Origin: DASRAP01 sp964503275
Lineage (GTDB): Bacteria > Gemmatimonadota > Gemmatimonadetes > Gemmatimonadales > Gemmatimonadaceae
Direction of reading: 5' to 3'
Length of the DNA: 64,000 nt
Assembly: GCA_964503275.1 (NCBI GenBank)
Contig: CAZCZO010000002.1
Span: 124,001 to 188,000 of the forward strand
Under the pieces are notes generated by a model that made no database searches, was not told where the DNA came from, and saw only the letters and a program-made list of their open reading frames with translations. Made by a program: the position numbers and the translations under genes. This document shows, one piece after another, positions 1-8,088 of the stretch. Position 1 is the stretch's first letter. The number at the start of each line of letters is the position of its first letter.

Positions 1-375
1 CACGGTGCCGCGTACGTTCTCCATGCGCACCGAGTCGTCTGGGATCCGCCGCTCGTTCATGGTACTCGTCACCGCCGGGTCGGCGGCGAGGCCGAACTGC
101 ACCACGAAGCCGGGGACCGCGCGGAAGAACCGCGCCCCGTCGTAGTACTTGTGGCGCACCAGCCCATAGAGCCGGTCGGCGCCGAGGGGGGCCCAGTCGC
201 GGTGCACCATCATATCGATGTTGCCCTTGGTGGTCTCGAAGCGCACGACGTACAGGTCCGGCGCGCGGGCATCGATGCGGTCCGGCTTCACCCCGACGAC
301 GGTGGTGGGGGCGGCGCGGCAGGCGGAGAGCAGGGCGAGCGCCGCGAGCGGCGCGATGAAGGCGCGACGAAGCAT
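1..375 (-). CDS. Cyclophilin-type peptidyl-prolyl isomerase lipoprotein (partial, C-terminus outside window)
   Basis: Peptidyl-prolyl cis-trans isomerases of the cyclophilin family catalyse proline isomerisation in protein folding; this one should act in the cell envelope. Reading leftward from the ATG at 375, 125 codons are visible. The first 19 residues are a lipoprotein signal (MLRRAFIAPLAALALLSAC) with Cys19 as the lipidated residue. Around residues 46-100 the cyclophilin start is clear: FETTKGNIDM, then WAPLGADRLYGLV, then YYDGARFFRAVPGFVVQFG, the family hallmark. The catalytic C-terminal half is cut off by the window edge. It begins 3 bases after the molybdoenzyme gene stops, so it is probably the last visible member of that leftward operon. 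Confidence 0.85.
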   Translation of the reverse strand, partial: MLRRAFIAPLAALALLSACRAAPTTVVGVKPDRIDARAPDLYVVRFETTKGNIDMMVHRDWAPLGADRLYGLVRHKYYDGARFFRAVPGFVVQFGLAADPAVTSTMNERRIPDDSVRMENVRGTV

Positions 376-378
376 AGG

Positions 379-2574
379 TCAGGTGGCGGGGAACGGGAGG
401 CGACGCACCCGCTCGCCGGTGAGCGCGAAGAACGCGTTGGCCACGGCGGGGGCGATCGGTGGGGTGGCGACCTCGCCGACGCCCATGGGCGGCTCGGCCG
501 AGGGAATGATATGCGTCTCGATGAGCGGCATGCGATCGGCGCGCAGCAGCGGGTAGTCGTGGAAGTTCGACGTCGTGACCCGCCCGCGGTCGATGGTCAC
601 GCGCCCGTCGAGCGCGGCGGTCAGGCCGAACACGATACCACCCTCCATCTGCGCCCTGATCTGCTCGGGATTGATCGCCAGGCCGCAGTCCACGGCACAG
701 ACGACGCGGTGCACCCGTGGGCGACCATCGCGGTCGCGGCTCAGCTCGGCGACCTGCGCGACGATGCTCCCGAACGACTCGTGCAGCGCGATGCCGCGTG
801 CCCGGCCCTCGGGCAGGGGCGCGCCCCAGCCGGCGCGGGTGGCGGCGAGCTCGAGCACCGCGCGGTGTCGCGGATGCTCCGCGAGGAGACTGCGGCGGAA
901 CTCGTAGGCGTCCTGAGCGGCCCGATGGGCGAGTTCGTCGATGAACGACTCGACCGCGAAGGCGGTGTGCGAGTGTCCGACGCTGCGCCAGAAGCCGAGG
1001 GGGACGGGCAGGTCCGCGGTGATGCAGCGCAGGGCGCGGGCCCCGAGGGCATACGGGACGGTCTCGGCGCCCTCGAACGACGTGGGGTCGATGCCCTTGG
1101 TCGTGAAGCCCAGGCGGTCGGTGACGAAGCCCGGGACGAAGCCGGGCACGAAGCGCCGGAGCAGGGACGGGGTCGCGATGTCGTGCAGCCAGGCGACGGG
1201 CCGTCCGTTGGCATCGAGGCCGCCACGCAGGCGGTGTCGTGCGGCCGGGCGGTACCAGTCGTGTCGCATGTCGTCCTCGCGGCTCCACTGCACTTTGACC
1301 GGCGCCCCGACGGCCTTGGACACCTCGACGGCTTCGGCGATGAAGTCGAGCTCCGACCGGCGTCCGAAGCCGCCCCCCATCTGCATGCTGTGGATGGTCA
1401 CCCGGCTGACCGGGACATCGGCGCGGTCGGCGGCCGTCCCGATGGCGCCACCGCCGGCATAGCTCGGGCCCCACTGCAGCTGGGTCGGCGCCCACACGGT
1501 GCAGGCGTCGTCGCGCACGTCGGCGACGCAGACCATGGGCTCCATCGTGGCATGCGCGAGGTAGGGCACGGCGTATTCAGCGTCGATCTGCTGCGCAGCC
1601 GTGGCGTGCGCCGCGTCGGGCGTGCCCTCGCGCTGGATGATCGCGAGCCCGGGCGCGTCGAGGGCTTCGCGGAGTGTCGCGTCGATCGCGTCGTCGTTGA
1701 GGGTCGGCGCCGTGCCCTCGCTCCACGAGAGTCGCAGCGCGCGTCGCCCCTGCTCGGCGGCCCAGTACCCGTCCGCCACGACGGCGACGCCACTGGGGAC
1801 CGTGACCACCTGCTGCACGCCCGGGACTTGCCGGGCGGCCGCATCGTCCACGTGGGTGAGGGTGGCGCCGATCGACGGGGGCCGCGCGATGACGGCCGTG
1901 TACATGCCCGGGAGTCGCAGGTCGCTGGTGTAGATGGGTGCGCCGCGCACGACGTCGGGCGAGTCGACGCGAGGCAGGCTCTGGCCGATCAAGCGGAACT
2001 GGTCAGGCTGCTTGAGGGTCACGCGCTGCGGGGCGCGACCCGTGCCGGCCGCGACGGCCAACTCGCCATAGCTGCGCGAGCGGCCGCTGATGGGGTGGAC
2101 CACGCGCCCGGCGTCGGTGTGGCACTCGTGCTCAGGGACATCCCATTCGGTCGCGGCCGCCTGCACGAGCATGACACGGGCTTTCGCGGCGGCCTCGCGC
2201 AGGGGTCCCCAGGCGGCGCGCATCGACGTGCTGCCGCCGGTGGCCTGCATGCCGCGGAGCAACGGATTGGCGTAGTCGGGGTGCGCGGGGGCGAACGCGA
2301 CGCGCATCGCGTCCCAGCGGGCGTCCAGTTCTTCGGCGACGAGCATCGCGAGGCCGGTGGAGATCCCTTGCCCCATCTCCGCGCGGTCGATGAGCACCGT
2401 GACCAGCCCCTCGGTGTCGATGCGGATCCACGCGTCGGGCGCGAAGGCCGCGGTGGCGTCGGGTCGGCGTGGTCCGCCTCCGCAGGCTCCGAAGCTCACG
2501 CCGATGGACAAGCCGACCACGGCGGTGGCCGAGGTCGCGAGGAAGTCGCGCCGCGAGACGGGGGCTGGGGTCAT
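379..2574 (-). CDS. Molybdopterin-binding subunit of an isoquinoline 1-oxidoreductase-like (xanthine dehydrogenase family) enzyme
   Basis: This is the large Mo-cofactor subunit of a two-component hydroxylase or aldehyde dehydrogenase of the IorB type; the substrate cannot be read from sequence. The protein is 731 aa. It has a Tat signal (RRDFLATSATAVVGLSIG, residues 8-25) and Cys31 right after it, so it is exported folded with its cofactor and perhaps lipidated. Family motifs include MQMGGGFGRRSELDF in the middle and GVGEVATPPIAPAVANAFF near the C-terminus. The ATG at 2574 lies four bases inside the end of the 2Fe-2S subunit gene (ATGA overlap), which fixes the start. An open frame upstream of it is only antisense-like extension. 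The small subunit precedes it, and electrons presumably leave to a cytochrome not present here. Confidence 0.9.
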   Translation of the reverse strand: MTPAPVSRRDFLATSATAVVGLSIGVSFGACGGGPRRPDATAAFAPDAWIRIDTEGLVTVLIDRAEMGQGISTGLAMLVAEELDARWDAMRVAFAPAHPDYANPLLRGMQATGGSTSMRAAWGPLREAAAKARVMLVQAAATEWDVPEHECHTDAGRVVHPISGRSRSYGELAVAAGTGRAPQRVTLKQPDQFRLIGQSLPRVDSPDVVRGAPIYTSDLRLPGMYTAVIARPPSIGATLTHVDDAAARQVPGVQQVVTVPSGVAVVADGYWAAEQGRRALRLSWSEGTAPTLNDDAIDATLREALDAPGLAIIQREGTPDAAHATAAQQIDAEYAVPYLAHATMEPMVCVADVRDDACTVWAPTQLQWGPSYAGGGAIGTAADRADVPVSRVTIHSMQMGGGFGRRSELDFIAEAVEVSKAVGAPVKVQWSREDDMRHDWYRPAARHRLRGGLDANGRPVAWLHDIATPSLLRRFVPGFVPGFVTDRLGFTTKGIDPTSFEGAETVPYALGARALRCITADLPVPLGFWRSVGHSHTAFAVESFIDELAHRAAQDAYEFRRSLLAEHPRHRAVLELAATRAGWGAPLPEGRARGIALHESFGSIVAQVAELSRDRDGRPRVHRVVCAVDCGLAINPEQIRAQMEGGIVFGLTAALDGRVTIDRGRVTTSNFHDYPLLRADRMPLIETHIIPSAEPPMGVGEVATPPIAPAVANAFFALTGERVRRLPFPAT

Positions 2575-3029
2575 ACGGCGCTGCCGGCGGCGCGTATGAT
2601 GGCGCGCCGGACGCGCTGATAGGTCCCACAGCGGCACAGGTTGCCCGCCATCGCGCTGTCGATCTGGGCGTCGCTCGGCAGGGGCGTCTGTGCGAGCAGC
2701 GCGGCGGCCGCCATGATCTGGCCCGGCTGACAGAAGCCGCACTGCGCGACCTGCTCGGCGAGCCAGGCCTGCTGCACGGGATGGTCGCCGCTGGCGGAGA
2801 GGCCTTCGATGGTCGTCACACGCCGCCCTTCCACGGCGCTGACCGGCAGCGAGCAGGCGCGGGCGGCGGCGCCGTCCAGGTGCACGGTACAGGCGCCGCA
2901 GAGGCCTTGGCCACAGCCATACTTGGTCCCGGTCAGGCCCAGCGTGTCACGCAGTGCCCAGAGCAGCGGTGTGTCGGGGGGGCACTCGATCGTGACCGCC
3001 GAGCCGTTCAGCGTGCAGGTGGTGGGCAT
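2571..3029 (-). CDS. 2Fe-2S subunit of the isoquinoline 1-oxidoreductase-like enzyme
   Basis: This small electron-transfer subunit (IorA type, 152 aa) carries two 2Fe-2S clusters. The N-terminal plant-ferredoxin-like cluster is held by Cys39, Cys44, Cys47 and Cys59 (CGQGLCGACTVHLDG). The C-terminal four-helix domain cluster uses Cys97, Cys100, Cys132 and Cys134 (QCGFCQPGQIM and GNLCRCGTY). All eight ligands are present. It has no signal peptide, so it is presumably carried out by the Tat signal of the partner, as known for this family. It is first in its leftward operon and divergent from the nucleoside transporter, with 62 bases between the two start codons. Confidence 0.93.
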   Translation of the reverse strand: MPTTCTLNGSAVTIECPPDTPLLWALRDTLGLTGTKYGCGQGLCGACTVHLDGAAARACSLPVSAVEGRRVTTIEGLSASGDHPVQQAWLAEQVAQCGFCQPGQIMAAAALLAQTPLPSDAQIDSAMAGNLCRCGTYQRVRRAIIRAAGSAV

Positions 3030-3091
3030 GCGCAGTACGCTAGGCGGTGGGACCTCTGACGGGAAGCGGTGCGGGCCGTAAGTTTCGCGCG

Positions 3092-4345
3092 ATGCCTATG
3101 TGGAGCACGCTCGCACAGCCGCTGGTGGGACTCGCCCTGTTCACGGGGATCGCGTTCGCGCTGAGCGAGGATCGCCGCGCTGTGCGCTGGCGATTGGTGG
3201 GGGTGGCGCTGGGGTTGCAGTTCGCGCTCGGGCTGTTGTTGCTGCGTGTGCCGTTCATCGCGGGCGCTTTCGCGTCGCTGACGCGCGGGGTGAATGCGTT
3301 CACGGACGCGACGCGCAGCGGGACCTCGTTCGTGTTCGGGTTCCTGGGTGGTGGCCCGGCGCCCTTCGACGTGACGAACCCGGGATTGCTGGTCACCTTC
3401 GCGTTCCAGGTCCTGCCGATCGTGATCGTGGTGTCGGCGATCTCGGCGTTGCTCTGGCAGTGGCGCATCCTGCCGGTGGTGATCCGCGGCATCGCGGCGC
3501 TGTTCGCCCGGACGCTGGGCACACGGGGGCCGGCCGGCCTGGTGGCGACGGCCAACATCTTCCTCGGCCAGGTCGAAGCGCCGCTGCTGGTGCGGCCGTA
3601 TCTGGCGACGATGACGCGCTACGAGCTGTTGCTGCTCATGACGGCCGGGATGTCGACCATCGCGGGCTCGGTGCTCGTGATCTACGCGACGATGCTGGGT
3701 CCGCTGCTCGACGGGGCGCTGGGGCACCTGCTGGCGAAGTCGGTGATGGCGATCCCGGCCGCGATCCTGTTCGCGCACGTGCTGATCCCCGAGCGGACGC
3801 CCGACCGCGACGACACGCCGCCGCCCGCGCTGTACCGGGGCACGATGGACGCCGTCACGCAGGGGACGAACGACGGATTGCAGATCTACCTCGGCATCCT
3901 GGCCATGCTGTTGGTGCTCGTTTCGCTGGTCGCGCTGCTGAACGGGATCATCGGCGTCCTGCCCGACGTGGGGGGGGCGCCGCTGACCTTGCAGCGTGTG
4001 GCCGGCTGGCTGTTCTCGCCCGTCGCATGGTGCATGGGCGTGCCCTGGGCCGAGGCGACGACCGTGGGCTCGTTGCTCGGCATCAAGGCGATCCTGAACG
4101 AGTTCGTGGCGTTCATCGCGCTGTCGGATCTGCCGGCGGGTGCGTTGTCGGAGCGGTCGTTGTTGATCGCGACCTACGCGCTCGGGGGGTTCGCCAATTT
4201 CGGCAGTGTCGGGGTGGTGCTGGGTGGGGTGGGGACGGTCATCCCGGCGCGGCGGGGGGATCTGTCGGAGCTGGCGCCGCGCGCCCTGCTGGCGGCGACC
4301 CTCGGGAACTGCATGAGTGGGGCGATGGTCGCGCTGGTGATGTAG
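3092..4345 (+). CDS. nupC: NupC/CNT-family concentrative nucleoside transporter
   Basis: Concentrative nucleoside transporters bring nucleosides into the cytoplasm with H+ or Na+. The 417-aa protein has the usual CNT length and layout: a short N-terminal helix pair, the gate region around LLWQWRILPVVIRGIAALF, then the substrate-binding signature (TANIFLGQVEAPLLVRPYL, near residues 165-183) and the second half with GIKAILNEFVAF and ALGGFANFGSVGV. These correspond to the paired re-entrant hairpins of CNTs. I chose the ATG at 3092; one at 3098 is equally possible because no clear ribosome site is seen. An in-frame start at 3047 would add a non-family tail. It is monocistronic; a strong palindrome follows. 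Confidence 0.93.
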   Translation: MPMWSTLAQPLVGLALFTGIAFALSEDRRAVRWRLVGVALGLQFALGLLLLRVPFIAGAFASLTRGVNAFTDATRSGTSFVFGFLGGGPAPFDVTNPGLLVTFAFQVLPIVIVVSAISALLWQWRILPVVIRGIAALFARTLGTRGPAGLVATANIFLGQVEAPLLVRPYLATMTRYELLLLMTAGMSTIAGSVLVIYATMLGPLLDGALGHLLAKSVMAIPAAILFAHVLIPERTPDRDDTPPPALYRGTMDAVTQGTNDGLQIYLGILAMLLVLVSLVALLNGIIGVLPDVGGAPLTLQRVAGWLFSPVAWCMGVPWAEATTVGSLLGIKAILNEFVAFIALSDLPAGALSERSLLIATYALGGFANFGSVGVVLGGVGTVIPARRGDLSELAPRALLAATLGNCMSGAMVALVM

Positions 4346-4362
4346 CCGGGCGCGCCTTGCCG

Positions 4363-4384
4363 GGCATGCCAGGCCTGGCATGCC
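4363..4384. terminator. Perfect 22-bp palindrome after the nucleoside transporter, possible terminator
   Basis: The DNA reads GGCATGCC, AGGCCT, GGCATGCC, and is its own reverse complement over all 22 bases. It lies 18 bases after the transporter stop, and partly complementary GC-rich flanks at 4346-4357 and 4390-4400 could lengthen the hairpin. There is no T-run, so intrinsic termination is plausible but unproven. Because each 8-mer is itself palindromic it could also be a protein-binding site or a dispersed repeat. Confidence 0.5.
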
Positions 4385-4514
4385 AGACCAGGCGCCGGGC
4401 TGGTCCGACCGTCGCGCGACTGGCGCCGCCGCTGTCCCGAGACGATACTCACGGGCACGGTGGGGTCCTGTACTCCCCGGTGGGTTCCCTGATGGTGCGA
4501 GGACTGACCACGCG

Positions 4515-6842
4515 ATGATCGAGCAGCGCGAGGCACTGCGGTCGCGGTTGATCGAGGTCGAAGCCTCGTTGCCCGCGGGCAGCGCGGTGGCCTTGGTCGG
4601 GGTCGACACGCGCATCATGGACTGCAACGACGCCTACGCCGAGCTGTTCGACGCGACGCCCGCGACGCTGGTCGGCTCGTCGGTGCTGGGTCCTCTGGTG
4701 GTCGACGCGGCGGATCACGCGGCCCACGACTTCGAGGACGCGGTCCGCCGTGGCCGCGGGTTCTTCGGCGAGCTGCTGATGGAGCGGCGGCCCGGCGTCA
4801 CCTTCTGGAACGATGTGATCCTGTTGCCGGGCACGCTACGCGTTCCCGGTCTGGAGGACGCGACCCTGATCGCGCGCGATGTGACCCTGCGGCGCACTGC
4901 CGCCGCGGAACTGGGCATGCGCTCGATCCACGATCGCTTGGTCCTCGACCGTGTGCAAGCGGGCATCGTGCTGCACAAGGCCAGTACCGAGATCCTGTGG
5001 GCGAACGCCAAGGCGCTGGAACTGCTGGGCGTCGAGAACACGGCCGCGCTCGGGGCGGTGAACACGGATCCGCGCTGGGGCTTCAAGGGTGCCGACGAGC
5101 AGTTGTTGCCCATCGACGAGTACCCCGTCGGTGTCGCCGTCCGCACACGTGCCGTCGCGCGCGACATCCTGCTCGGGCATGATCGGCCCAGTGACGGCAA
5201 GCGCGTGTGGCTGATGTGCAATGCGTACCCGGTGGCCGATGCCACGGGCGAGGTCGTCGAGGTCGTGGTGAGTTTCACCGACGTCACGCGGCTGAAGGAG
5301 ACCGAGCGTGCGTTGGCCGAGTCGGACGAGCGGATGCAGCTGGTGATGTCGGGCAGCACCGACTCGGTCTGGGATATCGATCTGGAGCGCAACCTGTACC
5401 ACTTCTCGGCGCGCTGGTGGGAGATGCTGGGCTACAGCGCCGACGATCGTCCGATCGAGCCTGCGGACTGGGAGCAGCTGCTGCATCCCGCCGACCATGA
5501 CTGGGTCATGGCCCGCCTTGAGCAACTGCTGGCCTCGCAGGAGCGGCGGTACTCGATCGACTGCCGCATGCTGCACAAGTCGGGGAGCGTGGTGCACGTG
5601 CGCTCCCGCGGGCTCATCGTGCGCGACGCGGAGGGCCGACCGATCCGGATGTCGGGCACGAACACCGACCTGACGGAGCGCCGCGCCCTCGAGACCCGGC
5701 TGCATCAGGCCGAGAAGTTGCAGGGGATCGGTCAGTTGGCCGGCGGGGTCGCCCACGACTTCAACAACTTGCTCGCGGTGGTCCTGGGCAACCTCGAGGT
5801 CCTGCAGTCCACCCTGCCTGACGGGAGCGAGGATGCCGAGTTGGTACAGGAGGCGCTGACGGCGGTGCATCGTGGGGCCGACCTCACCCGACGACTGCTC
5901 ACGTTCTCGCGGCAGCAGTCACTCGAGACGACGGTGCTGCCCATCGCCCCGACCATCCGCGGGGTCGCCTCGCTGCTGACGCGGCTGCTGAGTGAGTCGA
6001 TCGAGGTGCGCATCTCGGAGCTGAACGTCGACCTGCTCATCCGCGTCGATCCGACGCTGTTCGAGAGCGCCCTGCTCAACCTGGCGATCAATGCCCGCGA
6101 CGCGATGCCACGCGGAGGCACGCTGTCCATCGACGTGCGACCGTGCCGACTGCCCGAGGACTGGCCGCACGAACCACTGGATGTCGAGCCCGGCGCGTTC
6201 GTGGCGGTCTCCGTGCGCGACACCGGGATCGGCATGAGCGACGAGATCCGCCTGCGCGCGCTCGAGCCGTTCTTCACGACCAAGCCTACCGGCCGCGGGA
6301 CCGGGCTCGGGCTCAGCATGGTGTACGGATTCGTGACCCAGTCGGGCGGCGCCATCTCGATCCAATCGGCGCCGGGATCCGGGACGACGATCCATCTGTT
6401 CCTGCCGGTCGCGGAGGCCGCTGCGCGGCACGAGCCGTCGCTGCCCGACGGCCCGGCGACCGAGCGCGCGTCGCAGGGTGAGACGGTCCTCGTCGTCGAG
6501 GACGACGAAACGGTGCGGCGGGCCGTAGTGCGCGGGCTCAACCAGCTCGGCTATGCCGTGATCGAGGCCGCGAACGGGCCTGCCGGCGTGCGAGCGTTCA
6601 TGTCGGCGCCGCGGGTGGACCTCGTGCTGACCGACGTCGTGATGCCAGAGGGAATGACCGGTCCGGATGTCGCCGCCGAGATCCACCGGCTCGCCCCACG
6701 CATCCCCGTCGTGTTCATGACGGGGTACTCCGCCGATATCCTCGACGAACTGCTGGGCTCGGACGATCACTTCTTCTTGGCCAAGCCCTTCCGCATCGAG
6801 GATCTGCGGCGTGTGATCCGCGAGGCCCTCAGTCCGCGCTGA
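4515..6842 (+). CDS. Triple-PAS hybrid sensor histidine kinase with C-terminal receiver
   Basis: This is a soluble sensory kinase of 775 aa. PAS-like domains lie at about residues 15-125, 135-260 and 270-392; the third is of the PAS_3 type (YHFSARWWEMLGYSADD) with a PAC tail. The HisKA box follows (LAGGVAHDFNN), with phospho-acceptor His414. The ATPase domain shows the N box (NLAINARDAMPRGG), G1 (DTGIGMS) and G2 (GRGTGLGLSM). The C-terminal receiver starts near residue 655 and has acceptor Asp707 (LTDVVMP) and the conserved Lys before PF. There is no membrane segment, so it senses a cytoplasmic cue. The start was set at the ATG at 4515, with GAGG about 12 bases upstream; the open frame upstream is low-complexity. 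No output regulator is adjacent. It converges with the next gene, and the 3' ends overlap by 14 bases. Confidence 0.93.
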   Translation: MIEQREALRSRLIEVEASLPAGSAVALVGVDTRIMDCNDAYAELFDATPATLVGSSVLGPLVVDAADHAAHDFEDAVRRGRGFFGELLMERRPGVTFWNDVILLPGTLRVPGLEDATLIARDVTLRRTAAAELGMRSIHDRLVLDRVQAGIVLHKASTEILWANAKALELLGVENTAALGAVNTDPRWGFKGADEQLLPIDEYPVGVAVRTRAVARDILLGHDRPSDGKRVWLMCNAYPVADATGEVVEVVVSFTDVTRLKETERALAESDERMQLVMSGSTDSVWDIDLERNLYHFSARWWEMLGYSADDRPIEPADWEQLLHPADHDWVMARLEQLLASQERRYSIDCRMLHKSGSVVHVRSRGLIVRDAEGRPIRMSGTNTDLTERRALETRLHQAEKLQGIGQLAGGVAHDFNNLLAVVLGNLEVLQSTLPDGSEDAELVQEALTAVHRGADLTRRLLTFSRQQSLETTVLPIAPTIRGVASLLTRLLSESIEVRISELNVDLLIRVDPTLFESALLNLAINARDAMPRGGTLSIDVRPCRLPEDWPHEPLDVEPGAFVAVSVRDTGIGMSDEIRLRALEPFFTTKPTGRGTGLGLSMVYGFVTQSGGAISIQSAPGSGTTIHLFLPVAEAAARHEPSLPDGPATERASQGETVLVVEDDETVRRAVVRGLNQLGYAVIEAANGPAGVRAFMSAPRVDLVLTDVVMPEGMTGPDVAAEIHRLAPRIPVVFMTGYSADILDELLGSDDHFFLAKPFRIEDLRRVIREALSPR

Positions 6843-8088
6843 CCGCCGCCGACGCCGGCCGACCGTGCGCCGCGTGGATCCCGGCGGCACGGCCCGTCGC
6901 CCAGGCCCAAAAGAAGTTGTAGCCCCCGATGGGTCCGAACGCGTCGAGGACCTCACCGCAGAGGTACAGACCCGGAGTGAGCCGGCTCTCCATTGTCCGA
7001 GGGTCGATGTCCGCAAGACGGATGCCGCCGCCCGTGACCTCGGCCTTCTTGTAGCCCTCGTCGCCGGTCCACGGAAGCGTGTCACGGGTGAGCACATCGA
7101 GGAGCCGCCGGCGCTCCTCGCGACGCAGCTCGGCCACGCTGCGATCGCCAGGCACGGCCGCGCGCTCCAGTAAGAGAGTGGCGAGCCGGTCCGGCACGCG
7201 CTCCCGCACCAGGGCGAGCATGGTGCGGGTCCCGGGTCCGCGCAGCGCCTGTTCCCACGCCGCGGCGTCGAGCGCACTCCACCGGATCTGGAGCGTGGCG
7301 GGCACACCCGCCGCGCGTGCGCGGATGAGCACATGGGCGACGTCGAGCGCCGCCGGGCCACTGTAGCCCCGATGCGTGAAGAGGAAGCCGCCGCTCGCAC
7401 TCGCGCTGCGACCGTCGCCCTGCGCGTGGAGTGACGCGGGGAACGACACGCCAGCCAGCGCGGCGAACTGCCCTGCCGTGTCGGTGATCGGCGTGAGGGC
7501 GGGATACGTCGGATGGATGCTATGGCCGAGCCGCGCCGCGAGGGCGAGACCGAACCCGTCGCTCCCCGTCGCGGGGACGGACAGACCACCGGTCGCGAGG
7601 ATCACCGCGTCGGCGCGCAGCGGCTCGCCGCTCTCGACGTGCACGACCCACTGACCGTCAGCCGGCGCGAGGTCACGCACGCGGCACGCCATGCGCAGCG
7701 TCACGCCACGCTGCCGAGCGAGCGCCAGCAGGCCGTCGCGCACATCGCGGGCCCGGTGCGACGCGGGAAAGACCTTGCGGAGCGCGGGCTCGTCGCTCAG
7801 CGGGATGCCGACCTCGTGTTCGAAGAAGCGGCGTTGTTCCACGAGCGGCCACGAGCGCAGGATGCGGCGCAGCGTGTTGGGCGACGAGTCGGTGACGAAG
7901 CGGCGTTCATCGAGCTCGAGCGGAAGCACATTGCAGCGTCCGCCGCCGCTGATCAGGATCTTGCGGCCGCCGTCGGCGGTGGCTTCGACCAGCGTGGTGT
8001 CGGCCCCGGCGCTGGCCGCGTGGATCGCGGCCATGGTCCCCGCCGCGCCGGCGCCGATCACGACGACGCGGCGGGGACGCGCGTCCAT
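6829..8088 (-). CDS. BaiN/HI0933-family FAD-dependent oxidoreductase
   Basis: This NAD(P)/FAD-dependent flavoprotein belongs to the HI0933 (BaiN-like, 'aminoacetone oxidase') family, whose physiological substrate is mostly unknown. The 419-aa protein opens with the dinucleotide motif GAGAAG (12-17), then the family signature GGRKILISGGGRCNVL (residues 40-55). The C-terminal part carries YKKAEVTGGGI and GEVLDAFGPIGGYNFFWAWATG, which close the FAD site. Length matches the family. The ATG at 8088 shares one base with the stop of the DUF2723 gene (TGATG), so the two are probably translationally coupled. The link between a flavoprotein and a membrane glycosyltransferase-like protein is not explained by known pathways. 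Confidence 0.92.
   Translation of the reverse strand: MDARPRRVVVIGAGAAGTMAAIHAASAGADTTLVEATADGGRKILISGGGRCNVLPLELDERRFVTDSSPNTLRRILRSWPLVEQRRFFEHEVGIPLSDEPALRKVFPASHRARDVRDGLLALARQRGVTLRMACRVRDLAPADGQWVVHVESGEPLRADAVILATGGLSVPATGSDGFGLALAARLGHSIHPTYPALTPITDTAGQFAALAGVSFPASLHAQGDGRSASASGGFLFTHRGYSGPAALDVAHVLIRARAAGVPATLQIRWSALDAAAWEQALRGPGTRTMLALVRERVPDRLATLLLERAAVPGDRSVAELRREERRRLLDVLTRDTLPWTGDEGYKKAEVTGGGIRLADIDPRTMESRLTPGLYLCGEVLDAFGPIGGYNFFWAWATGRAAGIHAAHGRPASAAVSAD

Noticed and set aside
3008..4627. Long minus-strand open frame (539 codons) opposite the nucleoside transporter
   Set aside because: It is antisense to a clear NupC protein, rich in Arg, Gln, His and Pro, and has no domain; such frames arise from GC-rich codon bias.
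5919..7589. Minus-strand open frame opposite the hybrid kinase and through the BaiN-like gene
   Set aside because: Both regions already hold proteins with complete catalytic motifs; this frame is Arg/Ser/Pro-rich and featureless.
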